NCBI RefSeq assembly: GCF_004341385.1 | Contig: NZ_SLXE01000029.1 | Span: forward strand, 1 to 32,393 | Source: Uruburuella suis | GTDB lineage: Bacteria; Pseudomonadota; Gammaproteobacteria; Burkholderiales; Neisseriaceae | Direction: 5' to 3' | Length of the DNA: 32,393 nt | Shown here: one piece after another, positions 1 through 7,809 of the stretch | Layout: each line of letters opens with the position of its first letter | Position numbering within the stretch: the stretch's first letter is position 1 | Program-made: the position numbers and the translations under genes | Notes under the pieces: generated by a model | What the model was told of the DNA's origin: nothing | Seen by the model: the letters and a program-made list of their open reading frames with translations, nothing else | The model's database searches: none

Positions 1-151
1 GAACTATACCCAAACCACCAAAACCCGTCAACATCTATCTGCAAAAATATTTACAATAAAATATCACCCGATTGTTTTAGCTGGGTATTTTTTATCAACT
101 CTCCCCTCCATTTCCTGCCAGTCAAAACAATGCAGAGAACAATATCGTACT

Positions 152-184
152 AAGGCCGTCTGAAAAGGGGTTCAGACGGCCTTT
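152..184. terminator. DUS inverted-repeat hairpin
   Basis: Two DUS copies face each other around a 5-6 base loop: AAGGCCGTCTGAA and its complement, ending in CCTTT. This is the usual Neisseria layout in which paired uptake sequences double as a rho-independent terminator. No gene within the window ends directly next to it, so it probably serves a transcript from the left. Confidence 0.7.
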
Positions 185-315
185 GCGATTATTTCAATAT
201 GCAATGCAATCCCAGGCAAGAATACACAAAACAGCCTATGCGCATCGGCATATTATGGGCAATTCCAAAGAACTTTGAGATTTAATTTTACGATAAGATG
301 ATTTTGTGTGATTTC

Positions 316-357
316 GCGCTTTTGTAGCAGAAACTTCATCAAGCTACTTGCGCTTTT
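316..357 (+). other. Imperfect stem-loop followed by TTTT
   Basis: GCGC(tttt)GTAGC pairs with GCTAC(tt)GCGC around a loop of about 14 bases and is followed by TTTTATT. It could be a weak terminator or the 3' end of a small RNA, but nothing else in the sequence supports either reading. Confidence 0.25.
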
Positions 358-475
358 ATTGCAAATACATTACATTTCCTTACATAAAGAGCAAACGCTC
401 GGAAAAGCCAAGTACACAAAGGCATAATTAAAGAGAGAGAATGCTCCGCGAGGGGTAAAGTTGATATGCAATATA

Positions 476-508
476 AACAGGCTGCCGGATATCCGGCAGC
501 CTGTTTTT
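476..508. terminator. Bidirectional rho-independent terminator
   Basis: A near-perfect palindrome centred on GCCGGATATCCGGC (stem AACAGGCTGCCGGA) ends in a T run on the plus strand and has an A run on its left side. It lies 15 bases past the stop codon of the minus-strand ypjD gene and should end that transcript. Confidence 0.85.
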
Positions 509-523
509 CGTTAGGGGATGTTG

Positions 524-1327
524 TCAACGCTGCAAAATCACTTCCAGCACAAATTTGCTGCCGACATAAGCGAGCATCAAGCTGACAAAACCGATAATGG
601 TCCACACCGCAGCCTGCTTGCCCCGCCATGCACTCAGGTGGCGTTTGGACAAGAGCGCGCCATAAATCAGCCACGATAAAATGCCGAACACGGTTTTATG
701 GGTGAGCCCTGCGGGCTTACCGAATACTTCTTCAGCAAAAAACGTGCCGCTGACCACAGAAAATGTGAGCAACAAAAAGCCTATCCACATGCCCTGAAAC
801 ATTAACTTTTCCAAACTCAGCAGCGGCGGCAGAAACGACACCATCGGCGAAAATTGGCGCTTGTGCAGATTGCGGTTCAGCAGCAGAATCAGCACCGCCA
901 GCAAAGTAACGATGCCAAACAGGCCGTAGGCCAACAGTGAAGCGCCGACATGCAGCATAAACGGCCAATTGCTGATTTGGTAGCCAACGTAATGGCCGGG
1001 AAACACCGCCGCGAGCAATAAGGAAAAAGCCGCACAGGGATAGAGCAGCAATTGCAGCCCGCGCAAACGGTAGAAGAAGCTGCCGACCCAATACATGGTG
1101 AGCATCAGCCACACAATCAGGCTGACGGAATAGCCAAACCCCATCACCAGCACATGGTCGTGCAGCACCGGCAAAATCAGCACCAAGCCGTGCACCAAAA
1201 GCGCCGGTGCCAAAATGGCGAGCTCGGTTTTCAGTGGATAATGCCGGGCATTTTTTTTCTGATGGTGCCATACAAACACAGCCAGGCCGGCATACACCAG
1301 CATCAGGCAAATCAGGACAATAGGCAT
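524..1327 (-). CDS. ypjD: YpjD/CcsA-type inner membrane protein
   Basis: A 267-residue, almost entirely hydrophobic protein with about eight membrane segments (roughly 3-20, 35-55, 60-80, 92-110, 125-150, 178-195, 212-228, 240-262). It matches the YpjD branch of the cytochrome c assembly (CcsA/HemX-like) family. His126 and His210 fall in membrane segments, where family members are thought to hold haem, though a haem role is inferred here. The gene is divergent from ffh, the same arrangement as ypjD and ffh in E. coli and many other proteobacteria, which supports the name. The terminator at 476-508 follows it. The exact biochemical function is not established. Confidence 0.85.
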   Translation of the reverse strand: MPIVLICLMLVYAGLAVFVWHHQKKNARHYPLKTELAILAPALLVHGLVLILPVLHDHVLVMGFGYSVSLIVWLMLTMYWVGSFFYRLRGLQLLLYPCAAFSLLLAAVFPGHYVGYQISNWPFMLHVGASLLAYGLFGIVTLLAVLILLLNRNLHKRQFSPMVSFLPPLLSLEKLMFQGMWIGFLLLTFSVVSGTFFAEEVFGKPAGLTHKTVFGILSWLIYGALLSKRHLSAWRGKQAAVWTIIGFVSLMLAYVGSKFVLEVILQR

Positions 1328-1438
1328 GGCAAACTCTCTGTTGCGCGCATATTCACAAATGCGTCTGTAGTGTAGAATATGGCAATTTTAGCAAATAACG
1401 CCTGCTTGCGGGCGGCTATTCTCATATTAAGGATACGC

Positions 1439-2800
1439 ATGTTAGACAATTTAACCAGCCGCTTCAGCAATGTTTTTAAAAACATCCGCGGCCAATCCAA
1501 ACTCACGGAAGACAACATCAAAGAAGCCTTGCGCGAAGTGCGCCTGGCCTTGCTGGAAGCCGATGTGGCGCTGCCCATCGTAAAAGACTTTGTCAACAAC
1601 GTCAAAGAAAAAGCGCTCGGCCGCGAAATCACCGACAGCCTCACGCCCGATCAGGCTTTTATCGGCGTGGTGAATGAAGCCTTGGTCGATTTGATGGGCA
1701 AGGAAAACAGCTCGCTCAATCTGGCCGCTGCGCCGCCGGCGGTGGTGTTGATGGCCGGTTTGCAGGGCGCAGGTAAAACCACCACCGTGGGCAAGCTTTC
1801 GCGCCTACTGAAAAACGAGCAAAAGAAGAAAATTCTGGTGGTGTCTGCCGACGTTTACCGCCCTGCCGCCATCGAGCAGCTGAAATTATTGGCCGAACAA
1901 GTGGGTGTGGATTTTTTCCCGTCGGATGCCGGCCAGCAGCCGGTGGACATCGCCCGCGCAGCGGTGGATTATGCCAAAAAGCATTTCTACGATGTGTTGA
2001 TGGTGGACACCGCCGGCCGCCTGGCCATTGATGAAGCGATGATGAACGAAATCAAAGCGCTTCATGCGGCGGTGAATCCGGTGGAAACGCTGTTTGTGGT
2101 GGACGCTATGCTCGGCCAAGATGCGGTGAACACGGCGCAGGCATTTAATGAAGCGCTGCCACTCACCGGCGTAATTCTCACCAAAATGGACGGCGATTCG
2201 CGCGGCGGTGCGGCTTTATCGGTGCGCCAAACCACCGGCAAGCCGATTAAATTTATCGGTATCGGCGAAAAGGTGAACGGGCTTGAGCCTTTCCACCCCG
2301 ACCGTATTGCCAGCCGCATTCTCGGCATGGGCGACGTGCTCACTTTGATTGAAGATGTGCAAAAAGGCATCGATGAAGAAGTGGCCGCCAAAATGGCGAA
2401 AAAGCTGCACAAAGGCAAGGGCTTTGATTTAAACGACTTTAAAGAGCAAATCCAGCAAATGCGCAATATGGGCGGGCTGGAAAACATCATGTCGAAAATG
2501 CCGGGCGAAATCGGCCAGCTTTCCAAGCAGATTCCCGAGGGCACGGCCGAAAAAGCCATGGGTCATGTGGAAGCCATTATCAATTCGATGACGGCCAAAG
2601 AGCGCGCCAACCCTGCCCTGCTCAAAGCCAGCCGCAAGCGCCGCATTGCCGCAGGCTCAGGCACCACCATTCAAGAAGTGAACAAAATGCTCAAGCAATT
2701 CGAGCAATCGCAGCAGATGATGAAAATGTTCAGCGGCAAAGGCATGGGCAAACTGATGAATATGGCCAAAGGCATGAAAGGCAGATTTCCGGGCATGTAA
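1439..2800 (+). CDS. ffh: Signal recognition particle protein Ffh
   Basis: Ffh is the GTPase of the bacterial signal recognition particle. It binds 4.5S RNA and delivers signal-sequence-bearing ribosomes to FtsY at the membrane. The 453-residue protein shows the helical N domain (1-90), the G domain with P-loop GLQGAGKTTT (about 107-116), DTAGR (190-194) and TKMDGDSRGG (248-257), and a methionine-rich M domain from about 295. The frame is open 20 codons further upstream, but the ATG at 1439 has AAGGA five bases before it and gives the standard N-terminus MLDNLTSRF. A DUS hairpin starting six bases past the stop codon is the likely terminator. Confidence 0.98.
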   Translation: MLDNLTSRFSNVFKNIRGQSKLTEDNIKEALREVRLALLEADVALPIVKDFVNNVKEKALGREITDSLTPDQAFIGVVNEALVDLMGKENSSLNLAAAPPAVVLMAGLQGAGKTTTVGKLSRLLKNEQKKKILVVSADVYRPAAIEQLKLLAEQVGVDFFPSDAGQQPVDIARAAVDYAKKHFYDVLMVDTAGRLAIDEAMMNEIKALHAAVNPVETLFVVDAMLGQDAVNTAQAFNEALPLTGVILTKMDGDSRGGAALSVRQTTGKPIKFIGIGEKVNGLEPFHPDRIASRILGMGDVLTLIEDVQKGIDEEVAAKMAKKLHKGKGFDLNDFKEQIQQMRNMGGLENIMSKMPGEIGQLSKQIPEGTAEKAMGHVEAIINSMTAKERANPALLKASRKRRIAAGSGTTIQEVNKMLKQFEQSQQMMKMFSGKGMGKLMNMAKGMKGRFPGM

Positions 2801-2805
2801 TCGGT

Positions 2806-2849
2806 TTCAGACGGCCTGTGATATATATGTGATAAAAAGGCCGTCTGAA
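2806..2849. terminator. DUS inverted-repeat hairpin after ffh
   Basis: TTCAGACGGCC and GGCCGTCTGAA face each other across a loop of about 20 bases directly after the ffh stop codon. It is the first of three DUS hairpins in the ffh-glpQ gap. Confidence 0.75.
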
Positions 2850-3040
2850 TCGATTTTAAAGCAGCCTTGAGATTTAACTTTTACCTTAAAGTTTCTGCCT
2901 CAGCATAAAGGCCGTCTGAAAACATATAATGTTTCAGACGGCCTGCTTTTTTATTTGGGGCCGCTTCAATCGATTTCAAAACAGCTTGAGCTTTAGCTTT
3001 TCTCCAAAGTTGTTGCAATATGACAAAGGCCGTCTGAAAC
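2849..3040. repeat. Diverged tandem repeat ending in DUS hairpins
   Basis: The stretch at 2849-2921 (starting AATCGATTTTAAAGCAG) resembles the stretch at 2969-3039 (starting AATCGATTTCAAAACAG). Both run through a similar AT-rich spacer into AAAGGCCGTCTGAA. The period is about 120 bases. It looks like an old duplication of a DUS-terminator unit. Confidence 0.6.
2909..2944. terminator. DUS inverted-repeat hairpin
   Basis: AGGCCGTCTGAA and its complement enclose AACATATAATG. The stem extends into the loop (AAACAT/ATGTTT), and a T-rich run follows on the plus strand. It is the exact reverse complement of the hairpin core at 3027-3062. Confidence 0.75.
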
Positions 3041-3062
3041 ATTATATGTTTTCAGACGGCCT
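3027..3062. terminator. DUS inverted-repeat hairpin after glpQ
   Basis: A DUS pair with an AT-rich extended stem, 15 bases beyond the glpQ stop codon on the minus strand, with AAA/TTT flanks on both sides. It should terminate glpQ and may also act on read-through from ffh. Confidence 0.8.
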
Positions 3063-3077
3063 TTATGATTGTTTGAA

Positions 3078-4124
3078 TCACTTCTTCAAATACTGCGCCA
3101 AAGTATCGGGAAAATCGGTGAAAATGCCGTCGGCTTTGGCCTGCTCAAACAAGGCGGCATACATTTCATCGATATTGCGCACATAAGGCGGCAGCGTTTC
3201 GCGGCGCACGGTGTAGGGGTGCAGCTGCAATTGGGTGGTTTGGATATCGGCCACCATCGGCGTGGCCACGATATGGCCGGGACGCGATTGTTTTTCATCC
3301 AGCAGCATATACCAAGCAGGGCCCACACCATCGGCGTAGCGGGCGATTTCTTTCATCGCGCCGGGTTTGAACATCCAATCGTAATCATAATTCACCCAAC
3401 GCCCGTTTTGGCGCGCCTGCGTTTCGCCCCAATCGCTGTAGGCCACAAGCTGCACCAGTTTCACATTCATGCCCATTTGTGGCAGCAGCTCGGTTTTGAT
3501 GCGTTTGAGCTCGTTGAAATCAAAGGTTTGCAGATAAACCGGATCGCTTTTTTGCGTGTAGCCGTATTTTTTCAGCATTGCCAACGTGGCGCGGGCGATG
3601 TCTTTGCCTTCTTGGTGGTGCAGCCACGGCGCTTTGATTTCGGGGTAAATGCCGATGCGTTTGCCGCTGGATTTTTCCAGGCCGCGCACAAACTGCAATT
3701 CTTCTTCAAAGGTGTGGATTTTAAACGACCCTTGCCACAGCGGAAAACGATCGGGATACACCGGCACTTGTTTGCCGTTTTCGGTTTTGAAATTTTCCGT
3801 CATTTGCAGCGAGCGGATTTCGGCCAGCGTGAAATCGGGCACATAATATTTGCCGTCGGCGCGCGCGCGGCCGGGGAATTTCTGCGCCACATCGGTGAGG
3901 CCGTCGAGAAAATGGTCGTGTATCACCACAAGGTGATTGTCTTTGGTCATCACCAAATCTTGCTCGAGATAATCCGCACCCTGGCCGAATGCCAAGGCCT
4001 TGCTCTCCAGTGTGTGTTCGGGTAGATAGCCGCTGGCGCCGCGGTGGGCGATAATCAGTTTGTCTGCTGCCAAAGTGTTTGCTCCGATAAGCGCCAATGC
4101 CAGGAAACACAGCCATTTTTTCAC
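3078..4124 (-). CDS. glpQ: Glycerophosphodiester phosphodiesterase, periplasmic
   Basis: GlpQ hydrolyses glycerophosphodiesters to glycerol-3-phosphate and an alcohol. The 348-residue protein begins with a Sec signal peptide (KKW, then a hydrophobic run, cleavage near NTLA-A at 19-20). The GDPD catalytic set follows: His27-Arg28 in AHRGASGYLPEHT, Glu53 and Asp55 in YLEQDLVMTKD, and His68 in VIHDH. I chose the GTG at 4124 because AAAGG lies seven bases upstream and the signal peptide starts there. The in-frame ATG 31 codons earlier would put a polar stretch ahead of the signal peptide. It stands alone between DUS terminators. Confidence 0.93.
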   Translation of the reverse strand: MKKWLCFLALALIGANTLAADKLIIAHRGASGYLPEHTLESKALAFGQGADYLEQDLVMTKDNHLVVIHDHFLDGLTDVAQKFPGRARADGKYYVPDFTLAEIRSLQMTENFKTENGKQVPVYPDRFPLWQGSFKIHTFEEELQFVRGLEKSSGKRIGIYPEIKAPWLHHQEGKDIARATLAMLKKYGYTQKSDPVYLQTFDFNELKRIKTELLPQMGMNVKLVQLVAYSDWGETQARQNGRWVNYDYDWMFKPGAMKEIARYADGVGPAWYMLLDEKQSRPGHIVATPMVADIQTTQLQLHPYTVRRETLPPYVRNIDEMYAALFEQAKADGIFTDFPDTLAQYLKK

Positions 4125-4187
4125 GATGATGCCTTTAATGGAATGAATGTGCGGCCAGCATACACAGCGTTGATGACAATTATATGT

Positions 4188-4221
4188 AAAGATGCCGTCT
4201 GAAACTTCAGACGGCATCTTT
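4188..4221. terminator. DUS hairpin after pgk, AT-DUS type
   Basis: AAAGATGCCGTCTGAA and its complement flank a 2-base centre, giving a long stem with A/T tails. The copies carry the AT extension (ATGCCGTCTGAA), unlike most DUS in the window, which carry AG. It lies 32 bases past the pgk stop codon and upstream of glpQ. Confidence 0.85.
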
Positions 4222-4253
4222 TATAGCATATACCGGTGTTTAGCGGTCAACAC

Positions 4254-5429
4254 TCAAGCGCGTTTTTCCAACACGGCCACAGCGGGCAGCTCTTTGCCTT
4301 CCAAAAATTCCAAAAACGCACCGCCGCCGGTGGAAATATAACTGATTTGGTCGGTGATGCCGAATTTGGCAATGGCCGCCAGCGTGTCGCCGCCGCCGGC
4401 AATTGAGAAGGCGTTGCTTTGCGCAATGGCTTTGGCCAAAGCTTCGGTGCCGCCGGCAAATTGGTCGAATTCAAATACGCCCACGGGGCCGTTCCACACG
4501 ATGGTGCCGGCGGCTTTGAGCAACTCGGCCAGTGCGGCGGCCGATTGCGGGCCGATATCGAGAATCATGTCGTCGGCTGCTACATCGTCCACCGATTTAA
4601 CCGTGGCTTTGGCATCGGCTGCAAATTCGGAAGCCACCACCACATCGGTAGGCAGTGGCACCACGCCGCCTTTGGCAGCCATTTTGGCCATGATTTTTTT
4701 CGCTTCGTCTACCAAATCGTGCTCGGCCAGCGATTTGCCGATGGGCTTGCCCTCAGCCAGCAAAAAGGTGTTGGCAATGCCGCCGCCCACGATGAGCTGA
4801 TCCACTTTATCGGCCAGGCTTTCCAAAATGGTGAGCTTGGTCGACACTTTGCTGCCGGCCACAATCGCCACCATGGGATGTGCCGGCGCTTTGAGGGCTT
4901 TGCCCAGCGCATCGAGTTCGCCCGCCATCAACACACCCGCACAGGCCAGCGGTGCGGCTTGCGCCACGGCTTCGGTGGACGCTTGCGCACGATGAGCCGT
5001 GCCGAACGCATCGTTTACAAACACATCGCACAAAGCCGCATAAGCTTTGCCCAATTCGAGATCGTTTTTCTTCTCGCCTTTGTTGATGCGCACGTTTTGC
5101 AGCATGGCCACGTCACCGGCTTTGAGCGCAGGCTTTTGCTCGCGCCAATCGTTGAGCACGCGCACTTCTTTGCCCAAAAGCTTACCCAAATGGGCGGCCA
5201 CGGGCGCAACATCGTCTTCAGGCTTGAACTCGCCCTCGGTGGGGCGGCCCAGATGCGACATCACAATCACAGATGCGCCATTGTCCAAACAATATTGAAT
5301 GGAAGCCAAAGAAGCGCGGATGCGGGTGTCGTCACTGATGGCACCGTCTTTAAACGGCACGTTCATATCGGCACGGATCAATACGGTTTTGCCTTGCACG
5401 TTTTGATCGGTGAGTTTCAAAAAAGCCAT
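4254..5429 (-). CDS. pgk: Phosphoglycerate kinase
   Basis: Pgk transfers phosphate between 1,3-bisphosphoglycerate and ADP in glycolysis. The 391 residues match the family's usual length. The N-terminal domain carries RADMNVPF (19-26) and SHLGRP for the phosphoglycerate site. The C-terminal domain carries GGGIANTF, WNGPVGVFE and the nucleotide-site glycine runs GGGDTLAA and STGGGAFLE. The ATG is preceded by AAGGA nine bases upstream. A glycolytic aldolase gene lies elsewhere in the window (11783-12847), so the two are not in one operon here. Confidence 0.98.
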   Translation of the reverse strand: MAFLKLTDQNVQGKTVLIRADMNVPFKDGAISDDTRIRASLASIQYCLDNGASVIVMSHLGRPTEGEFKPEDDVAPVAAHLGKLLGKEVRVLNDWREQKPALKAGDVAMLQNVRINKGEKKNDLELGKAYAALCDVFVNDAFGTAHRAQASTEAVAQAAPLACAGVLMAGELDALGKALKAPAHPMVAIVAGSKVSTKLTILESLADKVDQLIVGGGIANTFLLAEGKPIGKSLAEHDLVDEAKKIMAKMAAKGGVVPLPTDVVVASEFAADAKATVKSVDDVAADDMILDIGPQSAAALAELLKAAGTIVWNGPVGVFEFDQFAGGTEALAKAIAQSNAFSIAGGGDTLAAIAKFGITDQISYISTGGGAFLEFLEGKELPAVAVLEKRA

Positions 5430-5627
5430 GTCGGTGTCCTTGTGGGTGAATGAAACAAATCGGGGTAATTATGCGGCAAGCCTGCGCAATGGTAAAGCCG
5501 CGCGTTGTCGGGGCTTGATGTGCATCACCTTACACGCAGCTACATTATCCGCACGATATGCAGTACAATCGCAGCAGCCATATGGCCGTCTGAAAAACTT
5601 GATCATCAATAACAAGGAAATCGTGTT

Positions 5628-6146
5628 ATGAACAAAAAAATCACCGCCCTTGCTTTCGCCGGCTTCGCCGCCCTTGCTTTATCGGCCTGCTCCGGCAATA
5701 AAGCCCCCACTGAAGAGCGCACCGGTGCCGCCGGCAGCGCCGCCAAACCGGCCGCCTCAGCAAGCGCCGGCAATTGCCGCAGCATTCCCACGCCGGCGCC
5801 CACCAAAGGGCGCAATGATGCTTATTTGTGCTCGGCCTCTGCCGCCTTGAATTCTGCCGAAGCCAAAGAAGTGCTCGATCCGGCCATACGCGTGAGCTAC
5901 GGCAATGTCGGCGCCAACACGCTCACTTCGCGCCAAGTGGCCAATGCCGTGGGCAAAACCCCTGAAGAAACCTGCCAACGCGCTTTTTTAAACACCGTTA
6001 AGCGCTTCCAAACCACCGCTGCCCAGCGCGGCAGCAAATCGGTGCGCGTGATCAGCTATTTCGATAAGAAAACCGTTGGCGGCGGCCAATACGAATGCCA
6101 CATCGGCACGTGGAACAGCCGCGTGGTGCTCAAAGGTAATCTGTAA
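5628..6146 (+). CDS. Small lipoprotein of unknown function
   Basis: A 172-residue predicted lipoprotein: Lys3-Lys4, a hydrophobic core, and a lipobox LSAC with Cys21. It then has an Ala/Ser/Pro-rich linker (22-48) and a compact domain with four Cys residues that could form disulfides. The domain pattern (deleted-repeat-like AKEVLDPAIRVSYGN, then a Cys-containing helix ETCQRAFLNTVKRFQ and YECHIG) resembles small secreted proteins that databases often misname excinuclease ATPase subunits. That resemblance is from memory, and there is no ATPase motif here. AAGGA lies nine bases before the ATG. The GNAT gene follows after 21 bases, so the two may be co-transcribed. Confidence 0.8.
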   Translation: MNKKITALAFAGFAALALSACSGNKAPTEERTGAAGSAAKPAASASAGNCRSIPTPAPTKGRNDAYLCSASAALNSAEAKEVLDPAIRVSYGNVGANTLTSRQVANAVGKTPEETCQRAFLNTVKRFQTTAAQRGSKSVRVISYFDKKTVGGGQYECHIGTWNSRVVLKGNL

Positions 6147-6167
6147 ACCCCTTCTCGCTGAAACACA

Positions 6168-6644
6168 ATGACCGCAATTACCATCAAACCGCTGGCCGCC
6201 TGCCCACAGCATATTGATCAGCTTGCCGATGCCCTGCATGCCCAATGGCACGATTTTGTGCCTTGGGCAAACCGGCAGAAAATTGTGGCGCGCTACCAAG
6301 ATGCCTTGGCCGGCGGGCAGCTTTTCCCACAAGTGTGGATGGCCGAAGACGCGCAAAGCCGGCTGCTCGGCTCGGCATCGGTGAAAGAATACGATTTAAA
6401 CTATCATGAAGCCGCCCGCTATTGGCTGGGCGATGTGTTTGTGCTGCCCGAGCATCGCGGCTGCGGTGCCGGCAAAGTGCTGGTGCACACAGCCATCGAT
6501 TTTGCCCGCGCTCAGGGCGTGCAGCAGCTTTATCTCTACACGCCCGATATGCAAAACCTCTATGAGCGCTATGGCTGGCGGCGCATTGATGAGCGCTGGG
6601 TGAATGGCGAAACGGTGTCGATTATGCTGATGGACATCGTTTGA
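6168..6644 (+). CDS. GNAT-family N-acetyltransferase
   Basis: A 158-residue single-domain acetyltransferase. The acetyl-CoA binding motif is seen as VFVLPEHRGCGAGKVLV (about 90-106, with the Arg97-Gly-x-Gly-x-Gly pattern), followed by the helix VHTAIDFARAQGV and the C-terminal YERYGWRRIDERW, typical of the fold. The substrate cannot be read from the sequence. It starts 21 bases after the lipoprotein gene without a strong Shine-Dalgarno sequence and ends at a DUS terminator. Confidence 0.88.
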   Translation: MTAITIKPLAACPQHIDQLADALHAQWHDFVPWANRQKIVARYQDALAGGQLFPQVWMAEDAQSRLLGSASVKEYDLNYHEAARYWLGDVFVLPEHRGCGAGKVLVHTAIDFARAQGVQQLYLYTPDMQNLYERYGWRRIDERWVNGETVSIMLMDIV

Positions 6645-6647
6645 TTC

Positions 6648-6684
6648 AAAAGGCCGTCTGAAAAATAATTTCAGACGGCCTTTT
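6648..6684. terminator. DUS hairpin between GNAT and tlpA-like genes
   Basis: AAAAGGCCGTCTGAA and its complement around AAATAA, with A and T tails on both sides. It sits between two convergent genes and should terminate both. Confidence 0.88.
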
Positions 6685-6711
6685 GAATGATTTTTATTGA
6701 TGCCACAACCA

Positions 6712-7194
6712 TTATGCAGCGCATTTCGCACGCGCAGCCGCCAAAGCAGCATCCAGCTTTTTCGCCGTCACTTCACCGAGCAAAGTTTGGCGGTAGCCGC
6801 ACTTGGGTGCTTCCACCACGGTAAAGGGCAAGCCGCCGATGCTGTTGCCAAAGCTTTTCATCCACGCGCGGCTGTCGTTGCCGCTGTAGCGCCAGATCGG
6901 ATAGCGCACCGGCGTGGTTTTTAAAAATCTGCCGATATTCTCGCTGCTGTCGAGCGCAATGCCCACCATATCGACGCTGCCTTTTTTCTGCTTTTGATAC
7001 CATGCCGACATTTCCGGCATTTCCTTGCGGCAGGGGCCGCACCAAGTGGCCCAAAGATTCACCACCCGCACCGGTGCTTTGAGTGCGTTCACATTTTCGG
7101 GCGCATTGCTTTGCCAATCCTGCAAATCGGCCGCCACGGCCTGCGCACCTGCGGCGAGTAAAGCCGCTGTTAGAAATACGGTGATTTTTTTCAT
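6712..7194 (-). CDS. TlpA-like periplasmic thioredoxin
   Basis: A 160-residue thioredoxin-fold protein with a Sec signal peptide (MKK, hydrophobic run, cleavage near AVAA-D at about 22). The redox motif WCGPC lies at 51-55 inside NLWATWCGPCRKEMP, the TlpA/ResA signature, and the cis-proline region appears as GGLPFTVV. Two further Cys near the C-terminus (APKCGY and RAKCAA) might pair. It probably reduces disulfides in the periplasm, perhaps for cytochrome c maturation or oxidative repair. The partner is not shown by its neighbours. Confidence 0.9.
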   Translation of the reverse strand: MKKITVFLTAALLAAGAQAVAADLQDWQSNAPENVNALKAPVRVVNLWATWCGPCRKEMPEMSAWYQKQKKGSVDMVGIALDSSENIGRFLKTTPVRYPIWRYSGNDSRAWMKSFGNSIGGLPFTVVEAPKCGYRQTLLGEVTAKKLDAALAAARAKCAA

Positions 7195-7433
7195 TTTATC
7201 AAGGCCTTCTCAAAATCGATAACCATGCCAAACCTAAAAATAAACTAACCCGGCGGCGAGCCGAAAACAGGATATTAGGTTTGCTAATGGGCTATTGTAA
7301 CCGCAACAAGCGCCCCTATCTTTAGCGCCATATCAATAATTGCTTAAAAATCCCGGCCGCCGCACGCGACAAGGGGCAAGCCGTGCTTTACAATGAAACC
7401 AAACATCTCTTTGCCGCACCTGAGGAATCTGCC
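7195..7433. other. Divergent intergenic region
   Basis: This 239-base gap separates the divergent tlpA-like and arsC-like genes and must hold both promoters. I could not identify convincing -35/-10 pairs. A DUS-like but mutated AAGGCCTTCTCAA lies at about 7200. Confidence 0.4.
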
Positions 7434-7805
7434 ATGCCCGAAACCGTTATCCTGTATCACAATAATCGCTGCAGCAAATCGCGCGCGGCGCTTTCCTTGC
7501 TGCAATTGCGCGGCTTGAAAATCAAAGTGGTGCATTATCTCGACACCCCGCCCGATGCCGATGAGCTGAAGCAGCTTTACCGCCGGCTCAAGCTCGATTC
7601 GCCGCGCGGCATGATGCGCACCAAAGATGCGCTTTACCGCGAACTTGCGCTCGACAACCCGGCCTTAAGCGATGAAGCGCTGATTGCCGCCATGGTCGAG
7701 CACCCCGCCCTTATCGAGCGCCCGATTGCCGTATTCGGCCAACAAGCCGCCATCGGCCGCCCGCTGGAAAACATTGAAGCGATTCTGCCCGACCACACCT
7801 CCTGA
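7434..7805 (+). CDS. ArsC/YfgD-family glutaredoxin-like reductase
   Basis: A 123-residue protein of the ArsC glutaredoxin-type family. It has HNNRCSKSR with the active-site Cys13 and Arg17, then a conserved GMMRTKDALYRELAL stretch and a closing ERPIAVFG...AAIGRP segment. The CSKSR form is closer to E. coli YfgD than to plasmid arsenate reductases, so arsenate reduction is uncertain. The frame is open 17 codons upstream, but the ATG at 7434 has GAGGA seven bases before it and gives the family N-terminus. No arsenic genes are nearby. The next gene starts four bases after the stop codon, so the two form an operon. Confidence 0.88.
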   Translation: MPETVILYHNNRCSKSRAALSLLQLRGLKIKVVHYLDTPPDADELKQLYRRLKLDSPRGMMRTKDALYRELALDNPALSDEALIAAMVEHPALIERPIAVFGQQAAIGRPLENIEAILPDHTS

Positions 7806-7809
7806 GCCC

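Larger units (their letters stand above)
1..523. other. Non-coding region
   Basis: I see no convincing gene in this stretch. It is AT-rich and holds a DUS inverted repeat (152-184), an imperfect stem-loop followed by a short T run (316-357), and a strong bidirectional terminator (476-508) that serves ypjD. Any gene to the left of the window would have to end before base 1. Confidence 0.6.

Noticed and set aside
339..674. 111-codon open frame on the minus strand overlapping the end of ypjD
   Set aside because: It overlaps ypjD in another frame and runs through the bidirectional terminator at 476-508.
3069..4025. 318-codon open frame on the plus strand opposite glpQ
   Set aside because: It is antisense to a clear enzyme gene, has no ribosome binding site, and its His/Phe-rich translation is typical of a shadow frame.
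4419..5453. 344-codon open frame on the plus strand opposite pgk
   Set aside because: Mirror frame of pgk caused by codon bias; the translation shows no domain and the true gene is certain.
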